Positions 47,048 to 57,844 of a stretch of 64,000 nt of DNA are shown here, in pieces; the stretch's first letter is position 1; the number at the start of each line of letters is the position of its first letter. This DNA is from Meghimatium bilineatum (taxonomy: Eukaryota; Mollusca; Gastropoda; Stylommatophora; Philomycidae). A model generated the notes under the pieces. The model worked only from the letters and a program-made list of their open reading frames with translations, made no database searches and was not told the DNA's origin. The position numbers were made by a program, and so were the translations under genes. Location of the stretch: the NCBI GenBank assembly GCA_034231615.1, contig CM067317.1, positions 1,138,501 through 1,202,500 on the forward strand, read 5' to 3'.

Positions 47048-47270
47048 AAAAACAACTTTCATTACTGCATGTTTTCCTGTTACGGAGTGCAGGGAGGCTT
47101 TTAAGGCTGTGGAAATAAAGGTCGCTTTGCCAAAGCCATCGCTGCGACGTATACAGGAAGAAATTTTTATTGCACCTCTGAAAGATAAAAATCCTTGTCC
47201 CAACCACGGATTGAACCCGAGGCCTCTGGAATCTGAGGTCGGTGTTCTAGCCGTATGGCCACGCGCTCCA
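47048..47270 (-). mobile_element. tRNA-derived SINE, second family
   Basis: About 223 bp. On the - strand it begins GGAGCGCGTGGCCATACGGC (A-box region) and has a B box GGGTTCAATCC. It is bracketed by CAATAAGTGTGTTA (47034-47047) and CAATAAGTATGTAA (47271-47284), a 14-bp target duplication with two mismatches. Different from the SINE at 13961-14171. It sits in PDCL intron 2. Confidence 0.8.
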
Positions 47271-47349
47271 CAATAAGTATGTAATAACAGAAATTCGCTA
47301 TATACAGTACAAATAATTTGTATTATATAACAGAAATTAACTACCGGTA

Positions 47350-47935
47350 TATTCATTCATACATTCATTTTCCATTTTCCTTTTGCGCTGAAGTTAGTGC
47401 ATAGGGCAGAGGTCAGATCTCTCCAATTCTGTCTGTTCAAAGCTATTCTGTGCAGTTTTTGAATAGTATGAATATTGGTTGTTTTACTTTCTTTAAGTAT
47501 TGTTCTTCTGAGTGTTTCTTCTGATCTACCCCTGGCTCTTTTGCCTGTAGGTATCCATTCAAGAGATTGGTGGTGTATTCTGTTGGTGTCTGCGCGTAGG
47601 ACATGCCCGATGTAGGACCAACGGCGTTTTCTGATAACATCTGTGATGAAATTTTGATGTGTCTCTTTTCTGATTTTATTATTTGATTTGAATTCACTCC
47701 AATGGGTGTTAGTTATCCTACAAAGACATTTGTTCTTGAAACTCAGTAATTTCTTTTCTGAAGATAAAGAGCTTTTCCAGCTCTCACATCCATATGATAG
47801 CACCGGAATAACACAGGAATTAAATAAGCGCATTTTTGTGCATGTGCTGATTGACTTTGACTTCCAGATATTAGACAGTCTGTTAAATGCACTTGATGCT
47901 AGGGCAATGCGAGTTAATACAGTATATACCGGTAT
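47350..47935 (-). mobile_element. LINE ORF2 C-terminal fragment (family D, copy 2)
   Basis: Open for nearly 200 codons: ALASSAFNRLSNIWKSK, VIPVLSYGCESWKSS, KRRWSYIGHVLRADTN and GKRARGRSEETLRRTIL to a stop near 47359, then a (CATT)n tail. Very similar to 61235-61715, both truncated at the 5' side. In PDCL intron 2. Confidence 0.88.
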
Positions 47936-48127
47936 ATACATGACAAAAAATATGTATGTTATAACAGAAATTAGCTATATACAGTACAAACAATCCAGAA
48001 TAAATGTGATTGGGGACTTTGTAAAATGTTGTTAAATAAGGGAAGGATGTGCTATAGAGGGATTCTAATGTAGCAAAATGATACAAGACACCAGGTCTGG
48101 ATAAATATCACCAAGATATCATTCAGA

Positions 48128-48375
48128 TGCATGTCAAAGCTGTAAGCAACTATATTTCTTCATGTCAAAGCTGTAAGCAACTATATTTCTTCATGTCACA
48201 GCTGTAAGCAACTATATTTCTTCATGTCACAGCTGTAAGCAACTATATTTCTTCATGTCACAGCTGTAAGCAACTATATTTCTTCATGTCACAGCTGTAA
48301 GCAACTATATTTCTTCATGTCACAGCTGTAAGCAACTATATTTCTTCATGTCACAGCTGTAAGCAACTATATTTG
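48128..48375. repeat. 31-bp minisatellite, eight copies
   Basis: Unit contains CAGCTGTAAGCAACTATATT. Confidence 0.95.
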
Positions 48376-48598
48376 TTCATGTCCGTTATTCTGTTCATGT
48401 CAGTTAGTTTGTTCATGTCATTCAGTCTGTTTGTGGAGTGTGCAATGTATTACTATGTATTTCTTAGTAAAATTCATTGGGAAAGTTTTACTGCAGTCTC
48501 ACCAACTATTGAAAGGCAACCAGAAGTTATTGACACATCTGGGGATCAGACTGGAAAGTGGGAGGTGTAAAAACAGAATACTACATGTAATCAAACTG
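48376..48598. other. unique spacer in PDCL intron 2
   Basis: Contains both + and - strand exon-like fragments, which I judged unsupported. Confidence 0.4.
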
Positions 48599-48599
48599 C

Positions 48600-48982
48600 T
48601 CACCACTGTGACAACACAAGTTTGTATGACATGACAATCCCACTGTGACAACACAAGTTTGTATGACATGACAATCCCACTGTAGCAACACAAGTTTATA
48701 TGACATGACAATCCCACTGTGACAACACAAGTTTGTATGACATGACAATCCCACTGTAGCAACACAAGTTTATATGACATGACAATCCCACTGTAGCAAC
48801 ACAAGTTTATATGACATGACAATCCCACTGTAGCAACACAAGTTTGTATGACATAACAATCCCACTGTGACAACACATGTTTGTATGACATAACAATTCC
48901 ACTGTGACAGTACAAGTTTGTATGACATGACAATCCCACCGTGACAGTACAAGTTTGTATGACATGACAATCCCACTGGCAA
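48600..48982. repeat. 37-bp minisatellite, ten copies
   Basis: Unit contains ACACAAGTTTGTATGACATG and CAATCCCACTGT. Confidence 0.95.
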
Positions 48983-49009
48983 CAGGGCCCAATAAACAGC
49001 TGTTATGCA

Positions 49010-49340
49010 CACATCATCTACAACAAGTCAATGAGCAGGTGTCAGGTAATGTCTACCAGTGGTAGACACACACAGCACCCACAGCAAGTCTATGAGCTGG
49101 TGTCAGGTACTACCTACCAGTGGTAGACACACACAGCACCCACAGCAAGTCTATGAGCTGGTGTCAGGTACTGCCTACCAGTGGTAGACACACACAGCAA
49201 GTCTATGAGCTGGTGTCAGGTACTACCTACCAGTGGTAGACACACACAGCAAGTCTATGAGCTGGTGTCAGGTACTGCCTACCAGTGGTAGACACACACA
49301 ACAAGTCTATGAGCTGGTGTCAGGTACTGCCTACCAGCAG
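49010..49340. repeat. 51/61-bp minisatellite
   Basis: About six copies with AAGTCTATGAGCTGGTGTCA. The last copies lack a 10-bp CAGCACCCA-type segment. Confidence 0.92.
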
Positions 49341-49820
49341 ATCATGATGTGGATAGAATGAAAGTTACAGACCAGGAATAACTAGATAACAGACAGTAAA
49401 GGTGGTGGTGGTCAAGTTTGGATAGATCCCAGTAAGGCAATCTATCTATTGGTACAATACCCAAACAGAAAGCAGTCCAAGTCTGCTGAAGTCAGAGCAG
49501 CACCAGCCCTTGTGTAATCGGATCAGTAAATCCCTTGTGATTTGAAGTAATTGGAGCAGCACAGTCCCTGTGACATGCAGTAATCAGAGTAGCACCATCC
49601 CTTGTGACATGCAGTAATGAAAGCAGTACAACCTGCCCTTGTGTTGTGAAGTAATCCGGTGCTTATACTTTCTCTAACAAAGCATGAAATACTGAATACA
49701 TTCATGAAAGAACACTACAAACAGCAGAGCTCAAAACAAGTGAGAGTCTGTCTGATTAGGGAATACTAGGGAGTTCTGGTGGGACAGACTGCACGCTTGA
49801 ATATGTGAGAGCGTATAGGC
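49341..49820. repeat. spacer with short degenerate repeat
   Basis: Includes three to four loose copies of TGTGACATGCAGTAATCAGA at 49530-49650. Otherwise no gene. Confidence 0.6.
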
Positions 49821-49821
49821 A

Positions 49822-52252
49822 TCAGTAGAAGAAGTCCCTCACTCCCACTATACAGACAGCATTGGAGAAGAATTCCTTCACTCCCACTATACAGACAGCA
49901 CTGGAGAAGAAATCCCTCACTCCCACTATACAGACAGCACTGGAGAAGAAATCCCTCACTCCCACTATACAGACAGCACTGGAGAAGAAATCCCTCACTC
50001 CCACTATACAGACAGCATTGGAGAAGAAATCCCTCACTCCCACTATACAGACAGCACTGGAGAAGAAATCCCTCACTCCCACTATACAGACAGCACTGGA
50101 GAAGAAATCCCTCACTCCCACTATACAGACAGCACTGGAGAAGAAATTCCTCACTCCCACTATACAGACAGCACTGGAGAAGAAATCCCTCACTCCCACT
50201 ATAAAGACAGCACTGGAGAAGAAATCCCTCACTCCCACTATACAGACAGCACTGGAGAAGAATTCCCTCACTCCCACTATACAGACAGCACTGGAGAAGA
50301 AGTCCCTCACTCCCACTATACAGACAGCACTGGAGAAGAAATCCCTCACTCCCACTATACAGACAGCATTGGAGAAGAAATCCCTTACTCCCACTATACA
50401 GACAGCACTGGAGAAGAAATCCCTCACTCCCACTATACAGACAGCACTGGAGAAGAAATCCCTCACTCCCACTATACAGACAGCACTGGAGAAGAAATCC
50501 CTCACTCCCACTATACAGACAGCATTGGAGAAGAAATCCCTCACTCCCACTATACAGACAGCACTGGAGAAGAAATCCCTCACTCCCACTATACAGACAG
50601 CACTGGAGAAGAAATCCCTCACTCCCACTATACAGACAGCACTGGAGAAGAAATCCCTCACTCCCACTATACAGACAGCACTGGAGAAGAAATCCCTCAC
50701 TCCCACTATACAGACAGCACTGGAGAAGAAATCCCTCACTCCCACTATACAGACAGCACTGGAGAAGAAATCCCTCACTCCCACTATACAGACAGCACTG
50801 GAGAAGAAATCCCTCACTCCCACTATACAGACAGCACTGGAGAAGAAATCCCTCACTCCCACTATACAGACAGCACTGGAGAAGAAATCCCTCACTCCCA
50901 CTATACAGACAGCACTGGAGAAGAAATCCCTCACTCCCACTATATAGACAGCACTGGAGAAGAAATCCCTCACTCCCACTATACAGACAGCACTGGAGAA
51001 GAAATCCCTCACTCCCACTATACAGACAGCACTGGAGAAGAAATCCCTCACTCCCACTATACAGACAGCACTGGAGAAGAAGTCCCTCACTCCCACTTTA
51101 CAGACAGCACTGGAGAAGAAATCCCTCACTCCCACTATACAGACAGCACTGGAGAAGAAATCCCTCACTCGCACTATACAGACAGCACTGGAGAAGAAAT
51201 CCCTCACTCCCACTATACAGACAGCACTGGAGAAGAAATCCCTCACTCCCACTATACAGACAGCACTGGAGAAGAAGTCCCTCACTCCCACTATACAGAC
51301 AGCACTGGAGAAGAAATCCCTCACTCCCACTATACAGACAGCACTGGAGAAGAATTCCCTCACTCCCACTATACAGACAGCACTGGAGAAGAAATCCCTC
51401 ACTCCCACTATACAGACAGCACTGGAGAAGAAATCCCTCACTCCCACTATACAGACAGCACTGGAGAAGAAATCCCTCACTCCCACCATACATACAGCAC
51501 TGGAGAAGAAATCCCTCACTCCCACTATACAGACAGCACTGGAGAAGAAATCCCTCACTCCCACTATACAGACAGCACTGGAGAAGAAGTCCCTCACTCC
51601 CACTATACAGACAGCACTGGAGAAGAAATCCCTCACTCCCACTATACAGACAGCACTGGAGAAGAAATCCCTCACTCCCACTATACAGACAGCACTGGAG
51701 AAGAAATCCCTCACTCCCACTATACAGACAGCACTGGAGAAGAAATCCCTCACTCCCACTATACAGACAGCACTGGAGAAGAAGTCCCTCACTCCCACTA
51801 TACAGACAGCACTGGAGAAGAAATCCCTCACTCCCACTATACAGACAGCACTGGAGAAGAATTCCCTCACTCCCACTATACAGACAGCACTGGAGAAGAA
51901 ATCCCTCACTCCCACTATACAGACAGCACTGGAGAAGAAATCCCTCACTCCCACTATACAGACAGCACTGGAGAAGAATTCCCTCACTCCCACTATACAG
52001 ACAGCACTGGAGAAGAAATCCCTCACTCCCACTATACAGACAGCACTGGAGAAGAAATCCCTCACTCCCACTATACAGACAGCACTGGAGAAGAAATCCC
52101 TCACTCCCACTATACAGACAGCACTGGAGAAGAAATCCCTCACTCCCACTATACAGACAGCACTGGAGAAGAAATCCCTCACTCCCACTATACAGACAGC
52201 ACTGGAGAAGAAATCCCTCACTCCCACTATACAGACAGCACTGGAGAAGAAG
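49822..52252. repeat. 39-bp minisatellite, about 62 copies, PDCL intron 2
   Basis: Very homogeneous array; + strand unit contains CTCCCACTATACAGACAGCA and GGAGAAGAAATCC. In the PDCL sense strand every unit carries TTTCTTCTCCAG, a good 3' splice-site sequence. The 13-codon unit gives an 801-codon open frame on the - strand and 361 codons on the +; not genes. Confidence 0.97.
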
Positions 52253-52311
52253 TTGAGAGAAATGGCAGACAGTCACATTGGCTACTTCCATGACCTCTTC
52301 ACACAAGTAAA

Positions 52312-54210
52312 GACAACACACATGGCTGACAGACAACACACATGGCTGACAGACAACACACATAGCTGACAGACAACACACATGGCTGACAGACAACACA
52401 CATGGCTGACAGACAACACACATGGCTGACAGACAACACACATGGCTGACAGACAACACACATGGCTGACAGACAACACACATAGCTGACAGACAACACA
52501 CATGGCTGACAGACAACACACATGGCTGACAGACAACACACATAGCTGACAGACAACACACATGGCTGACAGACAACACACATGGCTGACAGACAACACA
52601 CATGGCTGACAGACAACACACATGGCTGACAGACAACACACATGGCTGACAGACAACACACATAGCTGACAGACAACAAACATGGCTGACAGACAACACA
52701 CATGGCTGACAGACAACACACATGGCTGACAGACAACACACATGGCTGACAGACAACACACATGGCTGACAGACAACACACATGGCTGACAGGCAACACA
52801 CATGGCTGACAGACAACACACATGGCTGACAGACAACACACATGGCTGACAGACAACACACATGGCTGACAGGCAACACACATGGCTGACAGACAACACA
52901 CATGGCTGACAGACAACACACATGGCTGACAGACAACACACATGGCTGACAGACAACACACATGGCTGACAGACAACACACACGGCTGACAGACAACACA
53001 CACGGCTGACAGACAACACACACGGCTGACAGACAACACACACGGCTGACAGACAACACACACGGCTGACAGACAACACACACGGCTGACAGACAACACA
53101 CACGGCTGACAGACAACACACACGGCTGACAGACAACACACACGGCTGACAGACAACACACACGGCTGACAGACAACACACACGGCTGACAGACAACACA
53201 CATAGCTGACAGATAACACATAGCTGACAGACAACACACATGGCTGACAGACAACACACATGGCTGACAGACAACACACATGGCTGACAGACAACACACA
53301 TGGCTGACAGACAACACACATGGCTGACAGACAACACACATGGCTGACAGGCAACACACATGGCTGACAGACAACACACATGGCTGACAGACAACACACA
53401 TGGCTGACAGACAACACACATGGCTGACAGACAACACACATAGCTGACAGACAACACACATGGCTGACAGACAACACACATGGCTGACAGACAACACACA
53501 TGGCTGACAGACAACACACATGGCTGACAGGCAACACACACGGCTGACAGACAACACACACGGCTGACAGACAACACACACGGCTGACAGACAACACACA
53601 CGGCTGACAGACAACACACACGGCTGACAGACAACACACACGGCTGACAGACAACACACATGGCTGACAGACAACACACATGGCTGACAGGCAACACACA
53701 TGGCTGACAGACAACACACATGGCTGACAGACAACACACATGGCTGACAGACAACACACATGGCTGACAGACAACACACATGGCTGACAGACAACACACA
53801 TAGCTGACAGACAACACACATAGCTGACAGACAACACACATAGCTGACAGACAACACACATAGCTGACAGACAACACACATAGCTGACAGACAACACACA
53901 TGGCTGACAGACAACACACATAGCTGACAGACAACACACATGGCTGACAGACAACACACATGGCTGACAGACAACACACACGGCTGACAGACAACACACA
54001 CGGCTGACAGACAACACACATAGCTGACAGGCAACACACACGGCTGACAGACAACACACACGCTGACAGACAACACACACGCTGACAGACAACACACACG
54101 GCTGACAGACAACACACATGGCTGACAGACAACACACGGCTGACAGTCAACACACATAGCTGACAGACAACACACATGGCTGACAGACAACACACATGGC
54201 TGACAGTCAA
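52312..54210. repeat. 20-bp minisatellite, about 95 copies, PDCL intron 2
   Basis: Unit ACAACACACATGGCTGACAG with blocks of the CACGGC and CATAGC variants. In the PDCL sense strand each copy contains TTGTCTGTCAG. The repeat has no stop in any - frame, producing open frames of 600-1000 codons; artefact. Confidence 0.97.
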
Positions 54211-54358
54211 CCTCCTGTAAGCCACTCATCCTGTAAAATGTCAGTGACCCAACTGTCTCATGCTGACATCATGTGTCAGGCCAAAACGCACAGATATTGC
54301 TGGTAAGCTATAAGTCAGCAAATAATGCATTTCTGGACAGGACTGCCTTGTGCTAATC
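54211..54358. other. unique spacer in PDCL intron 2
   Basis: About 150 bp between two arrays; no exon supported. Confidence 0.4.
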
Positions 54359-54359
54359 A

Positions 54360-55042
54360 ACAGATGTTTGGAGAGAATGGAGACAACAGAAGGTTAAAGA
54401 GAATGGAGACAACAGAAGGTTAAAGAGAATGGAGACAACAGATGACTGAAGAGAATGGAGACAACTGATGTTTGGAGAGAATGGAGACAACAGATGATTG
54501 AAGACAATGGAGACAACAGATGATTGAAGACAATGGAGACAACAGATGATTGAAGAGAATGGAGACAACAGATGATTGAAGACAATGGAGACAACAGATG
54601 ATTGAAGACAATGGAGACAACAGATGATTGAAGACAATGGAGACAACAGATGATTGAAGAGAATGGAGACAATGGGAGTTTGAAGAGAATGGAGATAACA
54701 GGAGTTTGGAGAGAATGGAGACAACAGAAGGTTAAAGAGAATGGAGACAATAGAAGGTTAAAGAGAATGGAGACAACAGAAGGTTAAAGAGAATGGAGAC
54801 AACAGAAGGTTAAAGAGAATGGAGACAACAGAAGGTTAAAGAGAATGGAGACAACAGAAGGTTAAAGAGAATGGAGACAACAGAAGGTTAAAGAGAATGG
54901 AGACAACAGAAGGTTAAAGAGAATGGAGACAACAGAAGGTTAAAGAGAATGGAGACAACAGAAGGTTAAAGAGAATGGAGACAACAGAAGGTTAAAGAGA
55001 ATGGAGACAACAGAAGGTTAAAGAGAATGGAGACAACAGAAG
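54360..55042. repeat. 26-bp minisatellite, about 26 copies
   Basis: Unit contains GAGAATGGAGACAACAGAAG. A TGATTGAAGA variant dominates at 54480-54660 and GGTTAAAGA elsewhere. Confidence 0.95.
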
Positions 55043-55214
55043 ACTGCAGCAACACAGCTACTGGACAGCAAAGTGACAAACTGATGGATGCATATAGCAG
55101 ACATGCATGACAGCTGTGTGACATGGAAGTATGTGGCACTGGTTTCACATCTAATGTGTTTCAGTCTATCATTTCTAGAGTGCTTAAATAATATGCTAAT
55201 CATCATTGCCCATG

Positions 55215-55355
55215 CACCATCCTGACAAACACACACACACACACAGACTGAGACACACACAAGCATGTTTACAGCATGAGATGAGATGGATACACACAAA
55301 TAGACTGACACAAACAGATTCACAGATACACACACACACACACACAGACAGACTG
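55215..55355. repeat. CA-rich low-complexity DNA
   Basis: ACAC runs next to the splice donor of the PDCL exon. 55043-55214 shows no gene. Confidence 0.7.
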
Positions 55356-55362
55356 AACCTAC

Positions 55363-55487
55363 TCCTGCAGGTAACCCTCCACATCATGAGTCACGAAATG
55401 TTCTCCAAGCTCATCTCTCAGACGAATGAAGTTGCCAACTAGTTCTTTGTTCTTGTACACCAACAAGGCAGGAACACCTTCCGCAGC
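55363..55487 (-). CDS. PDCL: phosducin-like protein, thioredoxin-fold exon
   Basis: A 125-nt internal exon on the - strand. The acceptor is TTTTTTGTGCATGCCAG ending at 55488, and the donor is GTAGGT from 55362. Phase 0 at entry; it leaves two bases of a Glu codon. It encodes GVPALLVYKNKELVGNFIRL, then RDELGEHFVTHDVEGYLQ. This is the signature end of the phosducin-family thioredoxin-like domain (PTLLVYKGGELIGNF, then LGxxFxxxDVExFLQE). PDCL acts in the cytosol as a co-chaperone with the CCT chaperonin for folding and assembly of G-protein beta-gamma dimers. Read without splicing, the donor forms an in-frame TAG at 55361-55359; the in-phase match to the exon at 46229 argues this is intron. Confidence 0.88.
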
Positions 55488-55544
55488 CTGGCATGCACAA
55501 AAAAGTCAAAATAAAACATTTCCACATCAGAACAATTCATTGAA

Positions 55545-55722
55545 ACTTCTTCTTGTTCTTTAGCATTCATTCTCAAACTCCCGCTGGATCTCTCTTGTAG
55601 CAGAACCATGGTCCTACTAGATTTCCAGCAGAATGTAGTCCAGACAATAGAAATGCACTGTGTCACTGTTTTATTTGCACCAATGGCCCACCACATCCAT
55701 CTTTGGTGAACATTAACTGAAA
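55545..55722 (-). mobile_element. retroposon X 3'-end fragment with minisatellite progenitor
   Basis: On the + strand (TTC)n, CATTCTCAAACTCCCGCTGG, then GGATCTCTCTTGTAGCAG and GTCCTACTAGATTTCC, then GAATGTAGTCCAGACAATAG. The middle part is the single-copy relative of the 30-bp array at 36005-38872. It lies in PDCL intron 1, close to the exon. Confidence 0.75.
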
Positions 55723-55814
55723 CAATGAATAACTTTTCAGCATTTTTGTTATAAAATCAACATTATACAGTAGTACTTGAAGCAGCCCACCCAATTCCCT
55801 GCAGGCATCACAGG

Positions 55815-56056
55815 ATATGCACACTGATGGCTAGTGATGTTTGCTGGTTACACCCACTCTTAATCCGTCTGATGGCTAGTGATGTTTGCTGGTTACACCC
55901 ACTCTTAATCTGTCTGATGGCTAGTGATGTTTGCTGGTTACACCCACTCTTAATCCGTCTGATGGCTAGTGATGTTTGGTGGTTACACCCACTCTTAATC
56001 TGTCTGATGGCTAGTGATGTTTGGTGGTTACACCCACTCTTAATCTGTCTGATGGT
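55815..56056. repeat. 45-bp minisatellite, five copies
   Basis: Unit contains GATGGCTAGTGATGTTTGCT. Confidence 0.95.
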
Positions 56057-56217
56057 AGATGCACTGTCCTAGACGTATTACATTTAAGTGACTAAATTCC
56101 TGCAATCACAGCATGAGTCATCTGTGTCCTGACTCAGCAGTCACTAAGCAGCCTCATCACCCATCCTTCCTTCCCCATTCTCTTTTAACAATTGCCATCT
56201 CACCAACTATAGATCCC

Positions 56218-56635
56218 TTGTATGGATGATGATGAAATAATCCCTTTAGCTGTGAGCAGGTAGCTCTTGACACATGATGATGATGAAATAATCCCTTCAG
56301 CTGTGAGCAGGTAGCTCTTGACACATGATGATGATGAAATAATCCCTTCAGCTGTGAGCAGGTAGCTCTTGACACATGATGATGATATAATCCCTTCAGC
56401 TGTGAGCAGGTAGCTCTTGACACATGATGATGATGAAATAATCCCTTCAGCTGTGAGCAGGTAGCTCTTGACACATGATGATGATGATATAATCCCTGTA
56501 GCTGTGAGCAGGTAGCTCTTGACACATGATGATGATGATATAATCCCTGTAGCTGTGAGCAGGTAGCTCTTGACACATGATGATGATGAAATAATCCCTT
56601 CAGCTGTGAGCAGGTAGCTCTTGACAAAGTATTTC
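56218..56635. repeat. 51-bp minisatellite derived from LINE 3' end
   Basis: Eight copies. On the - strand the unit reads GAGCTACCTGCTCACAGCTG, AAGGGATTATTTC, (ATC)n. The 3' terminus of the LINE at 62700-63765 reads AGTTGCCTGCTCACAGCGAA, AGGGATTGA, (ATC)n. In PDCL intron 1. Confidence 0.92.
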
Positions 56636-56639
56636 AGAC

Positions 56640-56925
56640 ACAATGAACTTCACAAGTGTGTAACTGAGGTGACACATGAACGCATGTAAGGTTGTCTCAA
56701 AGGCATACGTATGTGTGTGTGTTGGGGGGGGGGAGAAGAGGGGGTATGAATACATGCTTAATCCCCAAAGGGAGGCATTCCAGTGTGCCAGAATCCCAGG
56801 ATTACCATGTCCTGTCAGGAGCACAGCACACACTTGGTCAGCTTTCTCATCATTCTTCCATCAAATTTGTTGTCCCATCCGCAGTGATGACACATGTAGC
56901 ATCCCCCTTGATCTACAAGTCTGCC
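56640..56925. repeat. spacer with dispersed repeat
   Basis: 56740-56815 (ATTCCAGTGTGCCAGAATCC) matches 45512-45575. It includes a G run at 56724-56731. No gene. Confidence 0.5.
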
Positions 56926-56929
56926 ACAC

Positions 56930-57172
56930 AAAGACAAAAGTGCAATGTCTGTTGCCTGGGATTATTTGATAGAAGACAAAAGTGCAATGTCTGTTGCCTG
57001 GGATTATTTGATAGAAGACAAAAGTGCAATGTCTGTTGCCTGGGATTATTTGATAGAAGACAAAAGTGCAATGTCTGTTGCCTGGGATTATTTGATAGAA
57101 GACAAAAGTGCAATGTCTGTTACTTGCATGTCTTTCTCATCCATGGGGGATTATTTGATAGAAGACAAAAGT
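56930..57172. repeat. 42-bp minisatellite
   Basis: Five to six copies with GACAAAAGTGCAATGTCTGT and GGGATTATTTGATA. Confidence 0.94.
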
Positions 57173-57199
57173 CAGAAATTGAGACAAGATGTGACAATG

Positions 57200-57475
57200 A
57201 TGATTTTTTCATAGGTCATCAACTTAACACCCAACTTTTCTTAGTCTCCTCTTATGACATGCTTGGAATGAAGACCTGGATCTATTCTTTGCTCCCTGAA
57301 CTAGCAATTGACGCCCCCAATTGCCAGACAGGCGTCCTTAGATGGATAACTATTTTCTCATTGATCATAAACAACATCACCAGGGCAGCAAGTTCATGTT
57401 TGACCCAGGGGGAACAGAAGTACCATGCTATTCAACCATTAGCCCCCTACCCCCCAACTGTAATATTTTAAAGTA
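57200..57475. repeat. dispersed repeat fragment
   Basis: TAGTCTCCTCTTATGACATG and GATCTATTCTTTGCTCCCTG resemble the 5' part of the insertion at 38873-39163. Confidence 0.5.
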
Positions 57476-57579
57476 AGAATTGCCACACAAAAAACATGAG
57501 CATTATTTATATACACTTGGAGTCAGAGAGTCATAGAATGCCTACATTCTCATGCTAGAAGTAGGATATCAACTCTCAT

Positions 57580-57778
57580 GAGTTAATGAGAGTAGTCTCA
57601 GGTACACTACAAACAAAATGAGAGTAGTCACAGGTACACTACAAACAAAATGAGAGTAGTCACAGGTACACTACAAACAAAATGAGAGTAGTCACAGGTA
57701 CACTACAAAATAATGAGAGTAGTCACAGGTACACTACAAAATAATGAGAGTAGTCACAGGTACACTACAAAATAATGA
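57580..57778. repeat. about 30-bp minisatellite
   Basis: About six copies of ATGAGAGTAGTCACAGGTAC plus ACTACAAA. Confidence 0.93.
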
Positions 57779-57844
57779 AGGGGATGCTGACAAAGATAAT
57801 GTACATATTACGAGAACAATAGAAATGGGAGTGACCCCTGGAGA

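Noticed and set aside
48480..48580. Exon-like segments on both strands (good acceptor TTCCAG and donor GTGAGA on -, acceptor CTGCAG on +)
   Set aside because: PDCL is already continuous across the flanking exons and none of the possible peptides is recognisable. It could be an unused pseudoexon.
49822..52227. 801-codon - strand and 361-codon + strand frames
   Set aside because: 39-bp unit is 13 codons with no stops; translation simply repeats the unit.
52253..52312. A + strand exon-like segment (LREMADSHIGYFHDLFTQ then GTAAAG)
   Set aside because: Looks like protein, but stands alone inside an intron of a - strand gene, is not recognisable, and its acceptor is just a repeat unit.
51098..54229. 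1043-, 647- and 612-codon open frames on the - strand
   Set aside because: They come from the 20-bp and 39-bp arrays and lie in a PDCL intron. No domain, and Cys/Val/Ser repeats follow the unit.
55359..55361. TAG as the end of PDCL right after YLQE
   Set aside because: The triplet overlaps a GTAGGT donor, and the exon at 46229 completes the split Glu codon and supplies the acidic tail typical of the family.
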